Positions 14,789 through 20,771 of a stretch of 24,256 nt of DNA are shown one piece after another; within the stretch, counting starts at the first letter, position 1; every line of letters begins with the position of its first letter. The position numbers were made by a program, and so were the translations under genes. This DNA comes from Endobugula sp047619205. GTDB taxonomy: Bacteria > Pseudomonadota > Gammaproteobacteria > Pseudomonadales > Cellvibrionaceae. The stretch spans positions 1 to 24,256 of the forward strand of contig JBLHJR010000046.1 in assembly GCA_047619205.1 (NCBI GenBank), written 5' to 3'. The notes beneath the pieces are model-generated. The model saw only the letters and a program-made list of their open reading frames with translations. It was not told where the DNA came from and did not search any database.

Positions 14789-16042
14789 ATGAATAAAACT
14801 AATACTAAGCGGGCAATGTCTTTGCCAACACTAGCTATACATGAAGGGGCAGTAATAGACACATCGACAGTGAATTGCGAACCTTTGACCCTTACTAATA
14901 GCTATATTTTTGAAAGTCCAGAAGACGCAGAAAATAAATTTTCCGGAAAAACGGAAGGGCATGTATACAGCAGGATTTCTAATCCAACGGTAAACGCCTT
15001 CGAGCGACGGGTTTCTTCTATAGAAAAAGCCTTCGGCGGTGTAGCATTTAGTTCGGGGATGGCTGCGATAGATGCCGTTTTGACAGCTTACCTTAAGCCT
15101 GGAGATCACGTCCTTGTTGGTCAAAATATCTTCGGAACGACAGTATTTTTATTTGTTGAATTTTATGAACGCTGGGGTGTGAAGATTGACTTTGTTGATT
15201 TTAGCAATGAATCCGATTGGAGCAGTAAGTTATCTGAAAAGACTCGGCTAGTATTTTTTGAAACGCCATCAAATCCTAATTTAAAATTAGTCGATATCGA
15301 AAAAGTTTCAAAAGCGTCACACAGCATGAATGCATTGGTTGTCGTCGACAATACTTTAGCCACTCCGGTCATTACCAAGCCGTTAGAATATGGTGCAGAT
15401 ATTGTTGTGCATTCTGCGGGTAAATATTTGGATGGGCAAGGTAGAGTGGGCGGTGGGGTTGTGGTGGGTAACCAAGACGTTTGTGAAAAGATGCGGGGTA
15501 TTGTACGTACGAAAGGTAACTGTATCAGTCCCTTCAATGCGTGGATCATACTGAAAAGCTTAGAAACCCTAGAAATACGCTTGCGGCTTCACTCAGAGAA
15601 TGCGTTGAAGATTGCAAATTTTCTCGCCTCAGTCGGTTCTGTCGAGAAAGTTTATTACCCGGGTCTCACAAGTCATCCTCAGTATGCACTCGCGTTAAAG
15701 CAGCATTCCAATAGTATGCATGGAGGGATTATTTCCTTTGAATTATCGGGGGACAAAATGCGTGCATGGCGCTTCATGGCTAACCTTGCGTTAATTACCA
15801 ATAGTACCAATATTGGTGACACAAAGACTCTTATTACACACCCCGCAAGTACCACGCACGGTCGTTTAACTAATGAACAAAAATTGATTTTTGGTATTAC
15901 TGATTCCTTGTTGAGGATATCGGTGGGATTAGAAGCAAGTTCGGATCTTATTGATGATTTAAAATATGCTTTTCAAGCTATACAACCTTTAATGAAAACC
16001 ACACAGGAATTACATCATGAACAACCTGCTGAGCACCGTTGA
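14789..16042 (+). CDS. MetZ-like PLP enzyme (O-acylhomoserine gamma-replacement)
   Basis: A 417-aa enzyme of the Cys/Met-metabolism PLP family, closest in pattern to O-succinylhomoserine sulfhydrylase MetZ. Landmarks: YSRISNPT (60-67, phosphate-binding from the partner subunit), FSSGMAAI (87-94), NIFGTTVFLF (113-122), VVVDNTLATP with Asp187, the PLP lysine Lys212 in HSAGKYLDGQGRVGGG, and ITHPASTTHGRL near 346. Such enzymes replace the gamma substituent of activated homoserine with sulfide or another nucleophile, or perform gamma-elimination. Most MetZ/CGS proteins have SATK; here Gly211 replaces Thr. Given its partners, it probably builds or cleaves an unusual amino acid rather than making homocysteine. 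The next gene overlaps it by 26 bases, implying translational coupling. Confidence 0.9.
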   Translation: MNKTNTKRAMSLPTLAIHEGAVIDTSTVNCEPLTLTNSYIFESPEDAENKFSGKTEGHVYSRISNPTVNAFERRVSSIEKAFGGVAFSSGMAAIDAVLTAYLKPGDHVLVGQNIFGTTVFLFVEFYERWGVKIDFVDFSNESDWSSKLSEKTRLVFFETPSNPNLKLVDIEKVSKASHSMNALVVVDNTLATPVITKPLEYGADIVVHSAGKYLDGQGRVGGGVVVGNQDVCEKMRGIVRTKGNCISPFNAWIILKSLETLEIRLRLHSENALKIANFLASVGSVEKVYYPGLTSHPQYALALKQHSNSMHGGIISFELSGDKMRAWRFMANLALITNSTNIGDTKTLITHPASTTHGRLTNEQKLIFGITDSLLRISVGLEASSDLIDDLKYAFQAIQPLMKTTQELHHEQPAEHR

Positions 16043-16739
16043 TTTTAGAGAAAAATTAGAAAAAACACTACACCATAATTTGACGTTAGATCATCCGATA
16101 ATAGGCGAATTGGTTAAACCTGAATTGAACGTAGAGCTTATGCGAGTAATGGCTTTGCAGGGATATCAACTGACTAAAAACTTTTTAGAATATGTAGAAA
16201 CTCTATTTTTCTATTGTCCATTACCGAAACATAAAAGCCGGTTATTGTTGAATTTGTTTGAAGAAGAAACAGGGCGTCTTTCGAAGACAAAAAATCATGT
16301 CGAACTAATGCAAGACTTCATTCGGGCACTGGGTATTTCCGACGAAGAAAGAGACGCCGCAACCGCATATCCAGAAACACAAGAATTAATTGATTATAGA
16401 ATGAATGCTGTAAAAAACCGCACTATTTATCATGTAGGCGCGGCGGCGGTGATGATTGCCAGCGAAGGGCAGAATCTTGAAACGCGCGCAGGGGAAGCAC
16501 GACACGAGATTCTCGGAAAGCTGTATGGTCTCACTGAAAAAGATTTGCTATTCTTCTCGGTTCATCAAAAAGAAGACGTTATGCATGTAAGTGAAGGCTT
16601 AAATTTAGTTTCAGATATTTGTGATACTATAAAATTACAAGACGACGCTCTGTTTGCTGTTAACCATACCTGTCAGTTATTCTGGGATATGTACAGTGGG
16701 GTCGCTATGCGACATTGCCCACAAATAATGGCCGCATAA
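16017..16739 (+). CDS. Haem-oxygenase-like diiron oxidase (HDO)
   Basis: A 240-aa all-helical protein of the TenA/PqqC/CADD superfamily, a group that includes UndA, BesC, SznF and CADD. The metal set fits: Glu82-84 in FEEETG with His94 in KNHVEL, Glu150 in IASEGQN, then His183, Asp187 and His190 in FFSVHQKEDVMH. The HxxxDxxH signature and a gap of 33 between Glu150 and His183 match the CADD pattern. These enzymes use O2 and two irons for oxidative C-C cleavage, N-oxygenation or hydroxylation of amino acids. AGGA lies upstream of ATG 16017, inside the previous gene. The substrate is probably an amino acid linked to the PLP enzyme's product. Confidence 0.85.
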   Translation: MNNLLSTVDFREKLEKTLHHNLTLDHPIIGELVKPELNVELMRVMALQGYQLTKNFLEYVETLFFYCPLPKHKSRLLLNLFEEETGRLSKTKNHVELMQDFIRALGISDEERDAATAYPETQELIDYRMNAVKNRTIYHVGAAAVMIASEGQNLETRAGEARHEILGKLYGLTEKDLLFFSVHQKEDVMHVSEGLNLVSDICDTIKLQDDALFAVNHTCQLFWDMYSGVAMRHCPQIMAA

Positions 16740-16744
16740 CTCCT

Positions 16745-17818
16745 ATGAATAATTACCAGTTGAGTAGATTTTTTTCTACATCTTACCTCGAAGCTAAAAC
16801 CCGACTTATCTCCGCCGCGAAAAAAAAAGGACTATATGTTCGTTCATACGATTTAAATATGAAAGGACTTCAGGGCGAAGATTTATCAATGGATACTGTC
16901 GAGATAGGCAACAGGAACTGTAAAAATGTATTAATAATATTAAGTGGCACGCATGGTATCGAAGGGTTTTCCGGTTCGGCGTGCCAGCTATCGTTATTAG
17001 ATCGGCTCGATACATTAGAGCTTGACAAGCAATTTATCTTACTTGTTCATGCTCTGAATCCATTTGGATTTTCTTTTTTACGACGAACGAACGAATCTAA
17101 TATCGACGTAAATCGGAATTTTTTGGATTTTGATAAAGAGGTTCACTCTAATGATGAGCCTGAACACAGTTTAATTGGTAAATTACGAAAAACGTCAAAT
17201 GGCGTCGGGAAACTGGCGCTGAGTTTGACATTACTAACAGAAATAGTCAGGGGTAATAAGGTAAAGGTTCAAAAGTTAATTACCGAAGGACAATATGTTC
17301 ATGAGAAGGATTTGTTCTTTGGTGGTTTTTCCTCTTCAAAGTCCGCATTAATTTGGCAAGATTTGGTAGCAAAGTATCAAGACAAGGAAGTCTATTTGCT
17401 GGATATTCATAGCGGTTTGGGTATGTTTGGTGAAGGCTACGTGATTTCACACGCTAAAAAAGATTCTGTGAGTTTTCGAAATAATAACCAGTATTTTGAT
17501 GGGCTGAACCTTGTCCACACTAGTACAGATCTGAGCGTAAGCTCTACGCTGAATGGCAATTTATCCAGTTCTATACCGAACCCAGATAACGCCTTAGTTT
17601 TGGAGTTTGGCACTTACAGTGGGCTGAAAGTATTGAATGCAATGGCAGTTGAAAACTACCATTATTGGGAGAATAAAAATTCCATTAAGTATGTTAAGTC
17701 GCGGACTCAACTGAAAAACACTTTCACACCCAATTCAAAAAAATGGAAACACCAGATCGTTGAAACGTTTTTAACTGTATTGGAAAAACAGAAGGCATTA
17801 ATGGCTATTAGTCAGTGA
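16745..17818 (+). CDS. M14-family zinc hydrolase (DUF2817)
   Basis: A 357-aa member of the M14 zinc carboxypeptidase/deacylase superfamily, DUF2817 type. Zinc ligands are His70 and Glu73 in SGTHGIEGFSG and His222 in LLDIHSGLG. The substrate arginine/asparagine region is RRTNESNIDVNRNF (113-126), and the catalytic Glu287 lies in VLEFGTYSG. All are intact. No signal peptide is visible, so it should act in the cytoplasm. M14 relatives remove C-terminal residues or N-acyl groups (AstE, AspA). In this operon it might release the product from a peptide or acyl-protected precursor, for example one acetylated by the GNAT. An upstream TTG (16715) is in frame, but ATG 16745, 5 bases after the HDO stop, fits better. 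Confidence 0.85.
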   Translation: MNNYQLSRFFSTSYLEAKTRLISAAKKKGLYVRSYDLNMKGLQGEDLSMDTVEIGNRNCKNVLIILSGTHGIEGFSGSACQLSLLDRLDTLELDKQFILLVHALNPFGFSFLRRTNESNIDVNRNFLDFDKEVHSNDEPEHSLIGKLRKTSNGVGKLALSLTLLTEIVRGNKVKVQKLITEGQYVHEKDLFFGGFSSSKSALIWQDLVAKYQDKEVYLLDIHSGLGMFGEGYVISHAKKDSVSFRNNNQYFDGLNLVHTSTDLSVSSTLNGNLSSSIPNPDNALVLEFGTYSGLKVLNAMAVENYHYWENKNSIKYVKSRTQLKNTFTPNSKKWKHQIVETFLTVLEKQKALMAISQ

Positions 17819-17831
17819 TAGATAAAGCCTC

Positions 17832-19058
17832 GTGACATTTATTAAAAATAACTATACTTTATTATTGATCGTGACCTTTGGGATAGTCGTTTCCCTATTC
17901 TCCACGAGCATAAAAACATCATACCAAGTGTTTTTTGTCGCAATGTCTGAAGATTTCAATTTAACTCGCGGCGAGTTTGCGTTATCCGGTACCTTTTTTA
18001 TGGCCATATTTGGTATCAGTTCTCCGATTGTTGGCTATATTGCAGATCGTATTGGTGCCAAAAAAACTATTATCGGCGGTTTGTTCTTCAGTGGCATATT
18101 GTTCCTGTTGATGGCCACATTTAAGAGTTTTACCTCATTCCTTTTTCTGTATGGTGTTGGCGCTGCGTTTGCTTACACCGCTATTTCATACGTATCTTTA
18201 GGTGTTTTAGTAGATGAAATTAGTTCACCAAAGGCTAAGGGGTTTATATACGCTCTAGTGACAAATGGTGCAGCGTTAGGTTTTGTATTTCTAGCACCAC
18301 TGTGGCTGTACCTTGAATCATTTTTTAGCTGGCGAGATATCTATTGGATTACCGGGATGGTATTTATTGTACCTCTAACAGTATTCGCTATTATTGTTAT
18401 GCGTACGGTCAATGTGGATGAGAAACTAATCGAAAAAGCCTATGAAGCGCCTATTCCAAAAAGGTTTAACCAGCGGCTAGAGTACGTGTTTACCAGTGCA
18501 AATTTCTACTTTCTTGCTTTGGGTTTTTTAGGTTGTGGCGTCACAATGGCTTACATCGATATACATTTAGTCGCTCAACTCAAGGATATGGAGTTGAGTT
18601 CAGGCTTTATCGGCTTGAGCTTAGCTGTATTAGGTGTATCTGAGTTTGTTGGTGGTATTACAGCGGGAATATTGTGCGACCGTTACCCGCAAAGGTTTGT
18701 CTTATCTGGTTTCTATCTTCTGCGCGCATTGGCGGTATTCATACTTCTTGCCTTACCGGGTCAAATTGGTGTACTGCTTTTTGCAATCGTTTTTGGACTC
18801 TCTTTTATGGGCACCATAGTTGGCACATCGGTGGTTTCATTAAATATATTTAGTAAAGATATTAAAGGGTTTGCCTTTGGATTCGTTTGGCTTTTTCATC
18901 AAATAGGTGCGGTTCTGTCGACCCATTTTGGGGCTAACTTGTACGATATTAAGGGAAATTACCAAATGGTTCTATTAATAACGGGGTTCATTGCTGTGCT
19001 CTCCGCGATATTGGTTCTTCAAATAAGAATCCCCCCCGCAAGTGGAAAAAATATTTGA
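17832..19058 (+). CDS. MFS transporter
   Basis: A 408-aa major-facilitator protein with about 12 membrane segments. Motif A is GYIADRIGAKK (68-78) between segments 2 and 3, with a weaker repeat GILCDRYPQR between segments 8 and 9. The N-terminal layout (YQVFFVAMSEDFNLTRGEF) resembles the oxalate/formate-antiporter-like branch, which transports small carboxylates. Start is GTG 17832, 13 bases after the M14 stop. As the last gene of the operon it is the natural exporter, or less likely importer, of the cluster product. No drug-efflux-specific signature stands out. Confidence 0.9.
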   Translation: MTFIKNNYTLLLIVTFGIVVSLFSTSIKTSYQVFFVAMSEDFNLTRGEFALSGTFFMAIFGISSPIVGYIADRIGAKKTIIGGLFFSGILFLLMATFKSFTSFLFLYGVGAAFAYTAISYVSLGVLVDEISSPKAKGFIYALVTNGAALGFVFLAPLWLYLESFFSWRDIYWITGMVFIVPLTVFAIIVMRTVNVDEKLIEKAYEAPIPKRFNQRLEYVFTSANFYFLALGFLGCGVTMAYIDIHLVAQLKDMELSSGFIGLSLAVLGVSEFVGGITAGILCDRYPQRFVLSGFYLLRALAVFILLALPGQIGVLLFAIVFGLSFMGTIVGTSVVSLNIFSKDIKGFAFGFVWLFHQIGAVLSTHFGANLYDIKGNYQMVLLITGFIAVLSAILVLQIRIPPASGKNI

Positions 19059-19157
19059 CATGCGGCCCGTTTAAAATGAAACCCAACCAACCTACACTCT
19101 GACCAATGTGGATAACATCAGTTAACCTTTCTGCTCCTAATTTTACCGGAGCACCCG

Positions 19158-19300
19158 ATGAAATCCATTCTCAGTAAACAGCAGTGCCTAGACTGGACTG
19201 ACGAGCAAGAACAAAGCGGTTTATCTATCGCGTATTTTTGTCGTAATAACACAAACAATGCGGATAATTTTTATTGCCATCGCGGTCAATATCGTAAAAT
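19158..19300 (+). pseudogene. IS66 TnpA (accessory OrfA) remnant, right copy
   Basis: From ATG 19158, with GGAG upstream, the frame reads MKSILSKQQCLDWTDEQ, then SGLSIAYFCRNNTNNADNFY and CHRGQYRK. This is the N-terminal helix-turn-helix of IS66-type TnpA (Q-SGLS-AAFCR-NFYYWRGQLRK). It is then joined directly to the gene X fragment. Part of it repeats at 12391-12437, almost base for base, in the same orientation. Confidence 0.65.
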
Positions 19301-19501
19301 TTCTCAAGATCTACGAGGTTGGTTTCAATGGTATTGTCGATAGTATATGGGCCGAAGACTTACGCCAAATTAAACGCTTTAGAGACATTTAGTCGGCATG
19401 CGGGAGCCGTTAGAAAATATTGCGAGCCTCTCGATCACTGGTGTAGAAAAAAGCAACGACAAGCGTTATTACATTGGGCGTATGATTCGAGAAAAATTTG
19501 A
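19301..19501 (+). pseudogene. Decayed duplicate of the gene X 3' half
   Basis: The DNA matches 12105-12318. The first part is diverged, with base changes, a deletion of roughly 18 bases and an in-frame stop (YCR then TAG). The second part, 19386-19488, is identical to 12203-12305 over 103 bases. The frame ends in HWAYDSRKI and a stop, as in gene X. Confidence 0.9.
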
Positions 19502-19518
19502 TATAAAGGGTAGCGAGT

Positions 19519-20190
19519 CTATTTCACTATAACAATGTTGCCTTTTACCTTGCGTAGAGTGAAGTTGATGTCATACAGACCTAAACCGTTAGTTTCTTCG
19601 TAGGCAGTAGGCGTTTCGTCTATAATATATCTGATTAGTGATTTTAAAAACAATCCTACCTTTATATCTTGGCTTTTTCCGGAGTGTAAAGCTTCTAATT
19701 GTGATGAATCGAATAGCTTAGCGATAGGGAAAGTAATACTTGCATAAAACCCTGTGCTCGTTGTGCCAGACACATCACCTTTACCTACTAGTGTTAATGT
19801 GCGGTTAATGGCAGATAGCCAAGTCTTTTTTCTTTCAATGGTAATAGTGTCCATTTGTAGTGTTTGTTTTTTTGAATCAAGACGGTGGTGTTGATAGTGT
19901 ATTTTTCCGTAAGGATTAACTGTTTTCCATTGGTAACGATTGTCCTTCAGTTTAGTGCATTGTGATCCGATGACTTGTGTTTTTATCGTCAGATTTGTAT
20001 TCTTTATCGACAAAACTGGCATTCCAATTCGAAGCGTCCCTTGTTTGGATTGCTCATAATCTTTAATTGAATCACAGTGAGCGGCACTGCGAAATTCTGG
20101 CTCTGTGATTCCAATAGGAAATGCAAGCTGATGATAGCTGAAGCATAATATAAAAAAAGTAAACAGAGTGGGGTTAAAATAAATTTGCAT
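19519..20190 (-). CDS. Exported protein of unknown function
   Basis: A 223-aa protein with an N-terminal hydrophobic signal (LFTFFILCFSYHQLAFP, about residues 8-24), so probably periplasmic or outer-membrane associated. The mature part is rich in beta-strand patterns (TLRIGMPVLSIKNTNLTIKT, then TLTLVGKGDVSGTTSTGFYA) and carries two Cys (in AAHCDS and SQCTKL) that may form a disulfide. No family is recognised. The stop lies 17 bases beyond the gene X fragment. The ribosome site is weak, but the frame and signal peptide argue for a real gene. Confidence 0.6.
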   Translation of the reverse strand: MQIYFNPTLFTFFILCFSYHQLAFPIGITEPEFRSAAHCDSIKDYEQSKQGTLRIGMPVLSIKNTNLTIKTQVIGSQCTKLKDNRYQWKTVNPYGKIHYQHHRLDSKKQTLQMDTITIERKKTWLSAINRTLTLVGKGDVSGTTSTGFYASITFPIAKLFDSSQLEALHSGKSQDIKVGLFLKSLIRYIIDETPTAYEETNGLGLYDINFTLRKVKGNIVIVK

Positions 20191-20771
20191 GGTGTGCTTG
20201 AAAATCTATAGGGTTAAGTGTTGATTGGAGAAATGATATTCTGTTTTGCTAAAATACCCATTGAGTTTTTATTCGATGTGAGCCATGCATCGTCTGGTTT
20301 TTATTTTAGTGATTTAGTGTATTGTATTTTTCCGTAGTCAGTGGTCTTCTTGAGTCAGCTTAACCTTTTGCCAATGTTTAACTAAAAGTAAAGTAAGATT
20401 GTATCATCATTTTTATATGTTAAGGTAATCACCTCGTTCAATGAGTCGGCGTCAATTTTTATTTTTCTCAGTCGCGCGCTAGTTTTCTCGGTAATTTTTT
20501 GTTGTCCCGTTTTATTTGCTGATGATAAAAGTATGGTTCCAGCGGTGTGTGTATTTTTATTGTTGCTAGCCACTGCTATAAAGGTTAAAAAGTCAGTTGA
20601 TTGTTAAATTTTTTCTGGTTTATTAAAGCTTATGGGTTTATAGGTGACAGTATATAACTAATAAAGGAGAGCGTGAGTGCTTTTATAGTATAAGGTGCTA
20701 CTTAACGGTACTGTACTCTTAGTTGAAATCAACTACCATTCAGTTGGAACGACATAGCAGAGATATATTAT
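20191..20771. other. Intergenic stretch without a convincing gene
   Basis: These 581 bases lie between two divergent genes. A 63-codon minus-strand frame (20382-20573, GTG start) has no ribosome site; its residues are polar and match nothing I know, so I do not call it. The region presumably holds the promoters of both flanking genes. Confidence 0.5.

Noticed and set aside
14789..16042. Housekeeping O-succinylhomoserine sulfhydrylase (metZ) of methionine biosynthesis
   Set aside because: The family pattern fits, but translational coupling to an HDO, the GNAT/MFS partners and the SAGK change argue for a specialised role. It is not excluded without knowing the rest of the genome.
16017..16739. 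TenA thiaminase or PqqC
   Set aside because: The diiron ligand pattern with HxxxDxxH is present, and no thiamine or PQQ genes are nearby.
12319..19300. Integron, prophage or CRISPR locus
   Set aside because: No integrase, phage genes, attC-like sites or regularly spaced repeats are visible.
20382..20573. 63-codon minus-strand frame with GTG start
   Set aside because: No ribosome site, no recognisable family and highly polar content. A slightly longer version has a hydrophobic start but no usable start codon.
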